Translations under genes and position numbers: made by a program
Shown: one piece after another, positions 15,101 to 30,100 of the stretch
Numbering within the stretch: the first letter of the stretch is position 1
Layout: each line of letters begins with the position of its first letter
Source of the DNA: Arbacia lixula
Taxonomy: Eukaryota; Echinodermata; Echinoidea; Arbacioida; Arbaciidae
NCBI GenBank assembly: GCA_963669155.1
Contig: OZ022581.1
Coordinates: 18,989,480-19,053,479, forward strand
Reading direction: 5' to 3'
DNA length: 64,000 bases
Notes under the pieces: generated by a model
Database searches by the model: none
Seen by the model: only the letters and a program-made list of their open reading frames with translations
What the model was told of the DNA's origin: nothing

Positions 15101-18100
15101 TCTCTCGCATTCCCCCAAACACCATGAGAGATACATTATTAAAGCACATGATGATTTGTAGACGGGATAGACGTGTTTACACATAAATGTGCAGCCTGTT
15201 GCATAAACTTTCCGCAAGTTCACTCATACATAGATGTTAAGTGACAGTTTAAACTTTGCTTGATCATTACGCACCCTATCACTGCATTCATTATCATTTG
15301 TTTTGCTTTTACACATTGAATGTCGATGTTCATTCTTGCACACCGAGAGTATTAAAGATACATTGTGTTGACCGATTACTGTTTTTTTTTTTTTTAGATT
15401 ATCTTTTCATTGCGGAAGAGAAACGCTATATCCATGCATTCTTTAAACAAATTTGTACATGCCCTTTGCAGAAATTTGCACAGAGGACACAGTCAACAGA
15501 AAGAATTATGCTGCTGTTAATCTATTTAATTCACTCCTGATTAACCATACAAATATATGTGGTTTCCCCAGCTGTCATTTCTTGAGTTTACCTGATAGAC
15601 CCATTTGTAATTACACATGTCTAAGATCACCAGTGTTAAGTAAAAGGGGCTTGGCTTTCACGTCAAACACAGCCAAAGTTTTATGACTTTACCAAAAAAA
15701 TAATGGACAAAAAGCCATCTTGACAAGTTGTAAATTGAGTGTTTAGAAAGAAATTTTGGGCATACACCAAGAAGTAAGGATAGCGTGCTCCTTCTGACCT
15801 GTTTTTCATTCATTTACAGAATGGAGCACGCTATCCTTACTACTGGGTATGCCTAAAATTTCTTTGTAAATTGAAATTACCCCTGAAAGCCCTTTCACTA
15901 ATAAAATGACCATGGGTCTCATTCTTATTAAATTTAAAGAAACTATGAAGACATCTTAAAAGTATTAAATCATTGGAAATGAAACAAAATCTTATTCTGT
16001 GATGACGTCAAAATGATTCTGCCATGATTACTACTTATACCACTTACATTTCATGAAAATGGGTACTATATGTATACCATTGTGCATGACTTGAGCTGTA
16101 TACTGCTGTTTTATTGTATGTAAAGCAGACAAGTTAATAAGCTATCAATGTCCCATCTATAACACAGTGATAACCACAGACAACACTGCACCAGTGGTCA
16201 GCAACTGCCCGGATGACATCTCTCTGACGGTTAGTGCTGGAGTGACCAGTGTCCCTCTGACCTGGACAGAGCCCACTGCCGTTGATGAGACCAGCGCTGT
16301 GACTGTCAGTCAAACAGCCTCCCCTGGAGACAGCTTTGGCTTGGGCTCGACCGTTGTGACCTACACCTTCACAGATGCTGCTGGCAACCCATCTTTCTGT
16401 ACCTTCGTTGTCACTCTGACATGTAAGTTGGGCTCCAGCTTCCTCATTGTGACTTTTTTGTTCTTTTGTGCAGTGTTATCAGTTTTCTCAAAGGGCACTT
16501 CAACCTTAATAGGAAGTTAAAGACTGATGGTTGTTACCTTATAGATGACACTCTACAAGATGCTAATGATCAGCGCCATAACATTCATACTCTTATGTAT
16601 TCTATTAAGTGTATTACTCAAAAGCAGCTTAGTTCACAGACGGAGCATGAAGACACGCAAAGTAGCGAAGTAGTCTGGAAATGAATTCAATATTACCCAT
16701 ATATATCCATAAGCATTTTGGAAAGCGCCATCTATAAGCTAATGAAGTTCAGACCTTAAATCAAAAGACTACCACCAGAGAAACAGATTGGGAAAATCAT
16801 AAGGGAAATCTGACAGGTTGTATAAGCTCTCTGACACACTGAAAGCCTAGAGTATTCTACTGCAGACCAACAAAGTTGTTCTTGCTGGCTAATGATTTGG
16901 TGTGGATGGAGGAGGGGGAGCAAAGGATAGAATATCTGGGGATTCAGTTTAATTTTGGTCATCAATGAACACTTGTATACCTGCTATCTGTATCAATTGC
17001 ACATCTGTACATTGGAGATAGGCGATTGGATGATCAATGACAATTTTCGTAATGTATTCAAACTTAATCCCTGACTGCGTAGTGTCTCGTTTCATTCACC
17101 CTTATATTGTGATTCAGTTGCAATTGGTGGAACGCACTCTGAATCTATTAGTACTTGCTACTCTGACAAACCTCGGACAAACTTTGGGGTTACCATTAAT
17201 AACGTACTGTTCTTACGACAAGCAAAAGATACATATACATAACAGTAATGGTCTATTCAAATCAATTGCACTCTTAATATGATGCAAAAATTATTGTGCA
17301 TTTCATTTCTAAGAATTACTAAAACTTCAACCCTCTTCTGTACAGCCTCAGCTCCCACAGATAACACCGCACCAGTGGTCAGCAACTGCCCAAGTGACAT
17401 ATCTCTGACGGTCAGTGCTGGAGTGACCAGTGTCCCTCTGACCTGGACTGAGCCGACTGCCGTTGATGAAACCAGCGCTGTGACTGTCAGTCAAACAGCC
17501 TCCCCTGGAGACAGCTTTGGCCTGGGCTCAACGGTTGTGACCTACACCTTCACAGATGCTGCAGGGAACCCGTCTTTCTGTACCTTCCTTGTCACTCTGA
17601 CTGGTAAGAGGATTCTTGTCCAGGCTTGTCCATCTGCTCAATGATATATTTCTCTACTTTATCAGTGTAACTTTACAAGGATCAATGCTTATTACTCCTA
17701 TATCATCAATTACTTTGATATTGAGTAGTCTATTTAAGCAATCACATTGCAAATATTATTGTTTCATGTATCCAGTTATCGAATCGATTGTATAGTGAGA
17801 AAGTGGTTGCCCCTAAAACATTTTCAGTGATCCAGGTAGTATACATTGCCTGTTGTCAGGAGCAGGAAACAATGACATATATCCTCTACTTTTAAGTTGT
17901 ACTGCTCCTAATGTGGTGTCATGCTAACAATACTTCAACGTTCTCCTCCATAGCCTCAGCTCCCACAGACAACACCGCACCAGTGGTCAGTAACTGCCCA
18001 AGTGACATCTCCCTGACGGTCAGTGCTGGAGTGACCAGTGTCCCTCTGACCTGGACTGAGCCTACTGCCGTTGATGAGACCAGCGCTGTGACTGTCAGTC

Positions 18101-21100
18101 AAACAGCCTCCCCTGGAGACAGCTTTGGCCTGGGTTCGACGGTTGTGACCTACACCTTCACTGATGCTGCAGGGAACCCATCTTTCTGTACCTTCGTTGT
18201 CACTCTGACATGTAAGTTGATTCTTGTCCAGGTTTTTCCATCTGCTCAATGATATATTTCTCTACTTTATCAGTGCAACTTTACAAGGATCAATGCTTAT
18301 TGCTCCTCTGTCATCAATTACTTTGATATTTAGTAGTCTATTTAAGCAAAAACATTGCAAATATTATCGTTCCATGTATCCAGTTATCGAATCGATCAGA
18401 AAGTGAATAAGTGGTTGCCCCTAAAACATTTTCGGTGATCCAGGTAGTATACACTGCCGGTTGTCAGGAGCAGGAAACAATGACGTATATCACTCTACTT
18501 TTAAGTTGTTTTGCTCCTAATGTAGTGTCATGCTAACAATACTTCAACATTCTCCTCCATATAGCCTCAGCTCCCACAGACAACACTGCACCAGTGGTCA
18601 GCAACTGCCCGAGTGACATCTCCCTTACAGTCGGTGCTGGAGTGACCAGTGTCCCTCTGACCTGGACCGAGCCTACTGCCGTTGATGAGACCAGCGCTGT
18701 GACTGTCAGTCAAACAGCCTCCCCTGGAGACAGCTTTGGCCTGGGCTCAACGGTTGTGACCTACACCTTCACTGATGCTGCAGGGAACCCATCTTTCTGT
18801 ACCTTCGTTGTCACTCTGACTGGTAAGAAGATTTTCACAGAATCTTCTTGCTTTTTACATCCATAAATGAAACTGTCATACCTGACTAATTTTTCACCCA
18901 GGGTATATTGGTACTTCTGAAATGTCACTCATCTTCCTTTTTGAAAGTACTTCATGTACACAACTTTACAACTTTTCTTTGAGCATGCATTATTATATAA
19001 TCTGTAAAGTATTCATGTGAGGGAGGTGCTATTTACTGTACCTCACATCGCCAACATCATGTTTTAGTAATACCGCCTACTTCAAAGAAATGAAACATTG
19101 AGTTAGTTTGCATATCCAGACACTTACTATTCTATCAACTCTTAAATGACCATTCCTGGGTAGATTAAAGGGCAATGAGAGCTAATGAATCCTTTTTATT
19201 GACTAGTGATGTTTGTGAATATATATGTGAAAGAATCTGGGACACATTGGATCAATAGCTAGTTCCACCAAATCAGCTTTCAATCTTTCCTGCATCTTTG
19301 CACATTTGTTCTGCTCAAAGGTATATAGCTTGTCTTTAATACTTCCCTCTTGCATATCATGTACTTTGTTCCAAAAATTTGGACTTAAGCATGCAGATTA
19401 AATCTGTAGAGTAGATTTATTCATACGTCTAGGTATGTATATATATATATATTCATTCTTAACCACCAATATTATATCCATATATTCAAGCCATTATATT
19501 ATATTCTTTCAGAATTGTACCCTTAACACTCCCTGCTCCTACCTCACACCCCTTTCCTCTTATCTCCCTCCCCCTACCATGTTGCTCCAACACCCATACT
19601 TTCTCTTCATCCTCTTTCTCATCCTCCCTCTTAATCCTCTTCTTCCCCTTCTCTTCATCTTCCATTCCTCCTCCTCTTCATCTCCTCCTCCTCCTCCTCC
19701 TCCTCCTCCTCCTCCTCCTCCTCCTCCTTCTCACCGTCCTCCTCCTCCTCCTCTAACCGTCCTCTTCTGCACTGCAGCGGCGGCTGACACCACTGACCCG
19801 GTCATCACTGGTTGCCCTAGCAATATAGCGGTCACTGTACCCAGCGGCACCACCAGTGCCGTGGTCACGTGGGTGGAGCCCACTGCAACGGATTCATCGG
19901 GCTCCAGCGTGCTGATCAATCAGAATTTCCAGCCGGGAGACCTCTTCCCCCTCGGCACTACTCTTGTCCTTTACTCATTTTCTGACCTTGCTGGGAATAT
20001 CGCCACCTGCCCCTTTGAAGTCTCTGTCACTGGTAACCACTCTCATAATGTGTATACCTGTGTTTCCATTATTTCCTGTCAGTGTTCCTTCCATCTTTTC
20101 ACCAACTCTGTGTAGATCAGTTGATTTTGTTTATAAACCAGTCTGTGGCTGGCTGGTCCAGGTGTATGGTAATGAATACAGATCCTGTCAACGGGTCTTC
20201 CCATGGTTTGAGATACGTGGAAAGGTTTTAGCTTTACGCATTTTAACGGGGAGATCCTGTCAAGATTTCACAAAATATGTGCTACAAGCTACTGTGACTT
20301 TTCCTTCTATAGTCTTGCCTTAAAAAAATCAGAAGTACCCCTGCAAAAGTATGCAACATCACATACTCTGACATCAGCTCATAAATTGTGTGTCTTGGAT
20401 ATTTAAGTGTTCAAAGCTTAAATTCTGGAAAAAAACTTTTACGATACTTGAAAATCCCCACTTATTTCTAGAGCTCTTAAGTTGTATATTTATTATTGGG
20501 CAATGCTTTGAACACTTTTAAATGAACAAAAAGCATAACGTACAAAAACAAGAAACCCTAACCCCCTCACTTTGCATGAGATGGCCAAAATCATTAAGTT
20601 AATTGTTCATGTTGCATGTGTGTATTCTTGCACCTGTACTGCATTCAATTCCTGTAGAGCAGCATTGTATCTGGTGCAGGGAGGGTTCAGGTTTAAACAG
20701 ACTTGGAAAGGAAATGGCTGCTCTGACCATGCTTTGATTCCCTACAGCTGCTGCTCCCACGGACAACACAGCACCTGTGATCAGCAACTGCCCAAGTGAC
20801 ATCTCTCTGACAGTCAGTGCTGGAGTGACCAGTGTCCCTCTGACCTGGACTGAGCCTACTGCCGTTGATGAGACCAGCGCTGTGACTGTCAGTCAAACAG
20901 CCTCCCCTGGAGACAGCTTTGGCCTGGGCTCGACGGTTGTGACCTACACCTTCACAGATGCTGCAGGGAACCCATCTTTCTGTACCTTTGTTGTCACTCT
21001 GACATGTAAGTTGGGCTCTAACGTTGATACATCTTTAAAAGGGAAGTCCAATCCATAAGTCTATTCCTCTAAGTAGGGCAGACAAATCTGAGAAGCAGAA

Positions 21101-24100
21101 CAAAACGAGTTTGTGGAAAATCAGAAAACTAATGAAAATGTTGTGAATGTTTTAATGATACGAACATTGACATCTTGGGGAGGCAGATTGTATATGCACT
21201 GTTTTTTCTTTGAAGGAAGAGTGGTTGAACTGGTAGAGACATAAATTAGTTCTTATGCTACTGCAATCCTCTTGTCTGTCATGTAGTTTTTATTTCAATC
21301 TTTTTATAGCCTCCGCTCCCACAGACAACACCGCACCAGTGGTCAGCAACTGCCCTGCTGACATCTCTCTGACGGTCGCTAACGGAGTAACCAGTGTGCC
21401 CATCACCTGGACTGAGCCTACTGCCATTGATGAGACCAGCGCTGTGACTGTCAGTCAAACAGCCTCCCCTGGAGACAGCTTTGGCCTGGGCTCGACGGTT
21501 GTGACCTACACCTTCACAGACGCTGCAGGGAACCCGTCTTTCTGTACCTTCATTGTCACTCTGACTGGTAAGTTGGGATCTGACTGTGAACAAAACCTTA
21601 ACCCATTGCCGATGTTTAGATTTTTGGGCCCTGTGAACTTGGATCCAGTTAGGATGTCAACATGTTTTAGGGGAGTGCAGTTACCAAAAGTGTGAGGCCT
21701 AATTGCACCCTATACAGAATTTGCAGTGTTTTCGTATAGCCTGTCATATGTTGCCTGTACAGCAGATTACGAGAGATACACACTGCTCAGAATCTGAGCG
21801 GAGAAAAATCAGCTTGCAAATATGAGGGCTCTGTACAGAACGGGCTCACTTTGAGTGAAAATGTTTCAAATGACCACCATGTGGATATGAACTGAATTTG
21901 AGGCTAGAGTACTTTAAAGAGCAAAGATGAAAACTTGGTTCACAAAATTCTACCCAATGCAAATGATGAAATGATTGAACTAACAAAAATGAAGTCCATC
22001 CAGGTAATTTTTTTATCAAACTTGATGGAAAGGTGGATCATCACAAGGAGATGAACAGGATAGATTTAAATAATATATGCATTAGAGATGAGTGTTGCAA
22101 AAGAAATGAGTTGTTTTATTGTGGCAATCTTTTCACCAATGAATGTGAATGGGCAAGTTTTTTCCCTGTTGAATAAGAAATAGTGCTGGTGTGTCATGCA
22201 GTATAATGTAAAAAGGTTCCACTTAGAGTGATGGGAATTAGTTCCGATGTTTCTCTTCTATCATACATTTTTTTTCTTTATTTCTCCCTGTTTCAGCTGC
22301 TGCGCCCACAGACAACACCGCACCTGTGGTCAGCAACTGCCCAGATGACATCTCCCTGACGGTCAGTGCTGGAGTGACCAGTGTCCCTCTGACCTGGACC
22401 GAGCCTACTGCCGTTGATGAGACCAGCGCTGTGACTGTCAGTCAAACAGCCTCCCCTGGAGACAGCTTTGGCCTGGGCTCGACCCTTGTGAGCTACACCT
22501 TCACAGATGCTGCAGGGAACCCATCTTTCTGTACCTTCATTGTTACCTTGACTGGTAAGTTGGGATCTTACGTTGAACATTTTTTTACTCCTTAATGTGC
22601 CAATAAAGAATAAAAGAAATAAAGAAAAAAAATGTGCCAATGATGTATTTCTACACAAGTGATGGACACAAATTCGATGGATTATCAATTTGTCTGGGGT
22701 TAAGACGAAGGGTTAAGACGAGAATACAAGCTGAGAATTTGTAGCTTTGATTATGTAATTATTGCAACCTAATGTTTGGTTTGCATGCTGGTTTATTGGT
22801 GAATCAGCTTCAGGGGCACGTCATTAAACATGACAATGTGATGTCTATAAGCAGCCGCAGGACTTCAGTTCAAGTAAAATCCACTTGCTTCAACCGTATT
22901 TTAATTGGATCTAATTTGTTTCAAGTGGTATTTAGAATGGATTCAGTGAAACTCGATTGGTTGTGATTGTAAAATGGTTTGCCCAAATCTCAATGTCAAG
23001 TTACCCATCTGGTTCCAGTTGTACCCTCCCCGGTTCTACAGATCAGCAGCCTCAACTGCCAACACAGTGACTGGGGGTCTCTGCAATCAGGCTTTCCTGG
23101 AACATTGTCACTCGTACTCCCAGCACAGCATTAACTTGTTTTCATCATTGATGCCAGCATACTTGCCAACTTTCCATCTCCCAGCTCAGAAATGGAACTT
23201 CATAAGAGGTGCCTTTCGAATTGCACAGTCACAGAGTGCCTTGTGCAGTCACAGAGAACATGGCACCTTCCCTTCGTAACCCAGACTTCTTTGAGGCCAT
23301 CAGTAGCTCACCAAAGATTGCAGACTCCAGCGGTTTAGTTTGTCCCAAGTATTTACCTGATTTGAATGCAGATTGTGGCCAGGTCCAGAATGCTTGTCTT
23401 TGCCCGCTCAGTATCTGAAACGGCCTCCTGGATAGAATCTTGCCTAGATGATGTTACAAAATGAAGACAGTATAGATGACTTGGCAATCTGACAGACGTG
23501 ACAAACAACCTTAGAGTACATGGTCTATTGACTTTGAATGTGACATGGGTGCAGTCTTACACAGATACTACACTGTGCTAATTTCATCGGTCCATCGAAC
23601 GTTTGCAAAATAATTCAAACAATTGCAAATATTTGCCTTGCACAGGTACTAGCTACCCACGTTCTATAGAGCAGCATTTTGTCCGTCTTTATGTCCCTAG
23701 CCCCCGCCATTCCCGTCATCTCGGGCTGCCCGGCTAACATCAACCTCCAGGTAGCGCCGGGAACCAGCGTACTGGCGGTGTCGTGGACTGAGCCCACAGC
23801 CGTAGACAGCAATGGCAATGCAGTCACTGCAACCAGAACCGCAGCACCTGGCAGTGTCTTCCCCGTGGGGGTGGTCTCTACCGTCGAGTACACCTTCACG
23901 GACTCCGATGGCAACACCGCCATTTGCTCCTTCACCGTCACGCCCTCCAGTAAGAGACAGAGAGATGCACAGCTAGAGAGCATTGTATTGTCCTCTCGCT
24001 GCCAAAGCAGTGTTGCCACTAGTCCATTTGCACACCACCTGTTGAGGATCACATAGTTGCTGGGCACAGTGTATTGATTAGCTAATCCATGCATAGAAGC

Positions 24101-27100
24101 AGCTGTGTTGCCACTAGTCCATATTGCATGCTGTGTTTACATCACCTGTCAAGTTTAGACAGAGATTGTGTGCACCTTGTGTCAAGTGACTGACCCATGC
24201 ATGGAAGCAGTGTTGCCTCTAGCTATATTGCATGATGTGTTTACACCACCTGTCAAGTTTAGACAGAGATTGTGCACCTTGTGTCAAGTGACTGACCCAT
24301 GCATGGAAGCAGTGTTGCCTCTAGTCTATATTGCATGCTGTGTTTACACCACCTGTTAATTTCAGAAGATTGTGCACTGTGCTCCAAGCATTAACACCGT
24401 GCATGGGAGCCTGCAGTGCTAGTCTTACAATCTTTGTTGTATTTGCTTTGGAAGCTGCATATTTGTGTCATGGTTATGCAAGATTTTCCTTCTTTAATAG
24501 TTGCCATCATTGACCATTCTGGTGACCACCCTTGCCAGAAGACACCAAGGGATTTCAATTATAAAATGTGATATCATAGTGTACTGTGAGAAGTCCTGAG
24601 AAGGACTGTTAGGTTATTCCAGTGTTCTTCCTTTATTCCGGTGTAAAGCTCAAAAAAGAATTGCTACATTTCACATCTGAAAAAAAAAAAATATACAGAC
24701 GAGAAGCTTTAAAAATTAAGTTTGTGACAAAATCTATATATCATACAAAAGAAGATAAGAATGACTAATAATCAAATTAAATATCAGTCATTTAAATTCA
24801 TGTAAGTAACTTTCTTCATTTCCCCTTTCCCTCCTCTCCCCAGCTTCTGCCGGTGACACGACCCCTCCGGTCATCAGCAACTGCCCTACTGACATCACTG
24901 TGTTTGTGGCTCAGGGCGTGACCAGCACCGCTGTGTCCTGGACCGAGCCCACTGCTGTTGATGCTGTCTCCGCAGTAACCTCAACCCGCACCTCTGTGCC
25001 CGGGGCTTCGTTCAGCGTTGGCACCACCCAGGTCATCTATACCTTCACCGATGCCTCTGGCAACCCCTCCATCTGCAGCTTCTTTGTTACTGTTGGTAAG
25101 ACTGCAGAGAATTCCTAAGGATCGCGCAGATCATTTTTATTAACTACTTAACCCATTTGCGCTCAAGTACAAATATGTGGTTTGGGGCTAGAACTTTTCA
25201 AATCAACCATTGAAAAGAAGAGAATATGCATCCCATGAAAGAGCATAGATTTGTGCACAAGATGAATTTGTTTTTGGCATTAATCAATATGTATTTAATA
25301 CCTTCATAATGAATTTTCAAAGCCAAATAATTAGGGTCATATCATAACTAAATCACTGACTTTCTGGAAGCATGGGGATAGTTCAAGAAAGTTTCCCAGA
25401 ATTATTTGTTATTATAACCTTCTTTGTTTATACAGTATAATTGTGTTCAACACTTTGAGCTCAATTCTCACATGCTGAACATGTCTATCAATCTTTGTTT
25501 ATTAATGAGGTTTAATATCTATTTATGAATACATATATTTCGTATATAATCATTCTGAAATTTCTCCTAGTATATACAAGGGTCATTAAATGTATTATGA
25601 ATTCAAATTCAGTGTTAAAATTGAGTCCGAAATTACAAAGAATCATCCCTTTGCCATTTGCCATATGATTTTGATGTTTCTTGATGTTGGGGTCTCATTC
25701 ACAAGAATGCTCAAATTGATCCAGAGTGCGGACTCAACTACAACACTGTCTGATATCTGGGATCAGCTGTACATGCTTTTGAAGTTGGTCCCCTTCAAGA
25801 AGAAATATTCGGGAGCTCTTAAACTTGTCATGATACTTTTACAACAAGTAATGAAACTTGGAAGCATATGCATGCATGTGCTTTCTTAAGAGGTTGTTGT
25901 GTTTGAAATCACAAAATGGGGATTGGGCTGTTTTCCACATCTTTTCTTGCTGCGGTGTGCTCAAGTGCAGTATCTAAACTCAATCCAAACAAGGGGAAGA
26001 TAATATAACTTATCTGACTCAATGTATGTGCTCCCTTTTCAAATGGACTTGTATGTTATTATTGCTGACAAAAAGAATTATCTTCCTTGACTTGCGGGGT
26101 GGGAAAGAAATCGAAATTGCTGGCACAGAGAATGGATGACTTGGAGCCTCACTTGTGCTTTATCATGCCACAATTATAAGCTCACTATACCCTAGGGGCC
26201 ATATTCATGAAAACTTACTTGCCTCAGTACTGAAAATTCATGCAGCTGAAGCTCTTTTCAACTAACTAGGCTTTGTAAGTTTTCATGAAAATGGCCCCAG
26301 CTTTCTTGTCTTTTTACACCTTTGTGTCTTTTTATGTAATTGTGTGTGCATGCACTCCTAACCCTTCCTGTTCTCCTTTCATACAACTAGCTGTTGATAA
26401 CAATGACCCCGTAGTGGCCAATTGCCCCAACGATATCGCGCAGCAGGTCAATGTGGGCGTGAACAGCGTGTCGGTCACGTGGACGGAGCCTACTGCCACT
26501 GACAATGAGGGCGCTGTGGCATCCAGCTCCACGGCACAACCGGGATCTGTGTTTTCTCTGGGCGTTACCCCAGTAACCTATACATTCACTGATAATGTGG
26601 GCAATACTGCACGGTGCACATTTAATGTCATTGTTTGTGAGTATATCACCTAGTACATGTAAACGTGTTCTTTTCTTTTGGATAGAGTAAAGGGAAAATT
26701 GAATTTTTTTTTAAAGTATGGACAGAAAATAAGGAAGGAAATAACATTCATTATCAAAGTTTGACAAATCCACAATTAATCCTAGTTACAAATTATTAAG
26801 AACATTGAATTCTTGTTTTCTCTCTCATTCAGGGTTCATGTTGACCGCTAGTATATGCATTCCTTAATCTTTAAATTATTATGCAAAAATGATATGCATC
26901 AAATTTTCCCAAATGTCTTATGTATAAAGATTTTTATTAAGGTGAAATCCTTCCCTTCCTTTCCAATCCTAACATCTATATAAATATGTTTGCAATATCC
27001 AAAATTTGTCTTTGTTTTTCCTTTGTGAAAAATACACTATCTGGTACCTTTTTGAGACAATTTAAGGGGCTGTTAGTAGTATATCTTTCTATTCAATGTT

Positions 27101-30100
27101 GAGTGAGTTGTGTAATCGTTCAGTTCGTAATGTTGTGCTTTCATAGAAGAAAGCTGTATATTTGCATGCACTCTTGCACTCTGTCATTAAAGGTAAGGGA
27201 TAGTAGTAGAAATCATTACTCCTGGAGGGCGTTTCATGAGTGTTGTCAGCACTGACCATTTGGTCAGTGCTGACAACTTTAGTGAAATCCTCGGTTTTGA
27301 TTGGCTGAGAGGCACTAGCCTCTGACTGTTACTATGGTAACTGTCAGAGAAAGACAGTTTTTCAGACGAAAAATGTTGATAAAACGCCCTCCATGCCCGT
27401 TCTGCCATTGATCTTCAGATATCATGGTCTTGTTCGATTTCAGCAGCTTAATTGTATTCGATACAATTCTGAAATTGAACAAAAATAGAGGCATGGATCC
27501 CAAAATCTACACGACTATACCTTACCTTAAACCTCTTTTGTGGCTTGCATTAGCCCCTTTTATATACAATAATTCTACAATTTTACTAAAGCATGTTGGG
27601 AAGCAATTTTCTTGCACACGTTGTACACATACACTATCAGCCACGGCAGCACATATGGACTGGTAAACTCTTTACACACCATGGAGGCATTTTTGCACTG
27701 ATTATACACACAGTTCCTATAGGGCAGTGAGGAGTCTGGCAGAGAAGGAGTTAACCAGAATGGCAGTCAATGCTCAATAAATGTTCTGAATGATGTACAT
27801 CATTTTGATCGTCATTGATGAGGTGACAAAACAGAAAAAATAATTCTATACTACACTATAGGAGCAAATACATGATCATAATAGTAGTATGACGTAATTC
27901 CGTCTCAAAATGCATTGTGACAAGCAATTACACCCCACCCCCAGATCACATCAATGCCCCATGCACAGGTACAAAATTTACCACTCTTTTAAAGAGGCAG
28001 TTTGTTAGACTCGCTATCAGCAATATTGCGAGAGTTTTGCTAGCGTTAAATCATCAAAATAACTACATAATGAATGGAAGGAAACAATGCTTTATCTAAA
28101 TGGACGCACATCAATTAATTGCCAATGTTGTGCTATTTATTTTTTGTGGAGAGGTGGGCTCTATGAATGGGGTTGAAGAGTGTTCCCTCAAATTTGTAAT
28201 GTTCAAATTTATCATGGAAGTGTTTTAGAGCCATCAAAAACGTTTGGTTGCACTTTTTGGCTGTGGGAAGATATGGTTGCATATTTTGAAAGGATAATCC
28301 AATTTCATTCAATCTCTTGTCCCTGTTTTCTTTTTCCCTCGTTTGTCATTAATTTGTTGCAAGGCTGGAATAACATGACATAACGGGAATCATAATTTAT
28401 TTTCAGGATCGGCAGTTGTCACCAGAATGCATGCATGACCTGAACATTTGTACTGTTTTTTCTTCTCAAAGAGCAGTGTAAGGATTTCCACCCCAGTCTT
28501 TCATCTACACTCTCAAGTTTCAGCTTATGAAAACACTGCTTCCCTGCATGTTTCAGCCGATTTACATGCGGCACACAGTCGCTACCTGCACTGGACAGGT
28601 GGTACAAACACAGCATGCGATATAGAGTACAGCTTGGTTTTCTTTCATTTCAATTGTATATCAATGATCAAATCGACTAACTCAATTAAACCTCTCCTTT
28701 TTTTTTTACCTCAGCTGTGAGCTCCACGGACAACACCGATCCGGTGGTCAGCGGTTGCCCGAACAACCTGCTCATCTCGGACATCGACTTGGACGGAACT
28801 CAGTCAGCCAGCTGGGTGGAGCCCACGGCAACCGATGAGTCAGCCGTCACAGTGTCCCAGACACACTCCCCTGGAGACCTGTTCTTCGTTGGAGTGACTG
28901 AGGTCGTCTATACTTTCACCGATGCCTCGAGCAACCAGGCTGAGTGCAAATTTACAGTCACGGTCACAGGTAGGATGGATGCAGGTGCTGTGAGATGCTA
29001 CACGTTGCTCCTACCCCCCACCCCCTCCCTGCCCCCTTCCCTTCCCTGCCCCCACCCAAAAAAAATATTCTAATACAAAGCTTCTTCAAATTTTAGATTT
29101 ACTACAGTACAACATGGGCCCATGTATACTACCGCATCAAAATATACATGAAGAATTTGAATTACCTTGTTTAGAAAATGACATCGACTTATAGAACACC
29201 GATTCTATTAAATGGATATAGAGAGTAGTATGAACACAATCAGATTGTTGAAAGCAACTTAAATTTGATGGCTTGTAAGTTTGAGGAAAACCTATTTAAC
29301 TGTCAGGATAAGTGACCATTCCATGTAGAAATTGGAAAATAAATTCAGCCCACCAAGGTCCAGATATTCATGATTTTTTTGTTTTATAGAAATGAACCGA
29401 GTCTCTTCTTATAAATGCAATGATATTTGTTATCTGAATTTAATTTAACATGATAGACTGGTTCACTAACATATTCAGGTATTATGCACACACCAGCCTC
29501 GTAAAGCACGTCTTCTCCTGCCTTGCACAAATCAGTAGTCTTGTGATTAGAAAGATGGGTGGGTAGCTGTTGCTTTTTTGGGCAAATTTGGGGTTGCATT
29601 CAATAGCACTTGGGAAATGAGTATGAATTAAATATTTGTAAAGCGCGGTCTCTTTATTGTGGAGCTTCGCTCCCTAACTGCAGTCGTACGTTAGCATTTC
29701 CAAGACATATCCACATGTTTCGGCTGTGTGGTGGAGGGGTGATAAAATATTACCAGATCCGCTCATGTTAGCAGACAGTTAGACAATTCATGCAGATCAT
29801 AAGTACTTGTGCTCTCACCCTCCATGCAGTCTTTTTCCCTCATTGTGGCATTCCCAATCTGTACTCACCAATGCACGGTTTAGAGCATCCTATGCTATTA
29901 GGATTAGACTTCATCTTGTTTGTATGTTTGTCACTGTCTGTATATGTTTGTTTCTATTTATCAATTTCACAGCTTTGCATGATGCTCAAATAGAAATGCC
30001 TTTGCCAGTAATGTACCGACACTCCCAAATATAATATATATGTAGTCATCATTTCATATGCATTAATACTTCATTGTATGAGTACAGAATACTAAATCTA

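Larger units (their letters stand above)
17346..18564 (+). repeat. Tandem duplication of a whole HYR exon plus intron (about 610-bp unit, two copies)
   Basis: Unit 1 is 17346-17953 (608 bp), unit 2 is 17954-18564 (611 bp). Exons and introns both align nearly base for base (for example atgatatatttctctacttt in each intron). The next intron after exon 17 does not follow, so the block ends there. Confidence 0.92.

Noticed and set aside
17956-18249. Minus-strand open frames opposite the repeated HYR exons
   Set aside because: Antisense shadows that recur at each copy because the exons are near-identical; no motif of their own.
19435-20115. 226-codon open frame with a poly-proline run
   Set aside because: Intron read-through of the CCT microsatellite into HYR exon 18; the acceptor cactgcag at 19777 defines the real exon.
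22974-23418. 101- and 69-codon open frames
   Set aside because: Overlapping frames in one intron with no recognisable domain; may be old repeat sequence but I could not name one.
25590-25889. 99-codon open frame in the intron between HYR exons 23 and 24
   Set aside because: No cysteine pattern, HYR motif or other family feature, and no acceptor/donor pair in phase 1 that would place it in the gene.
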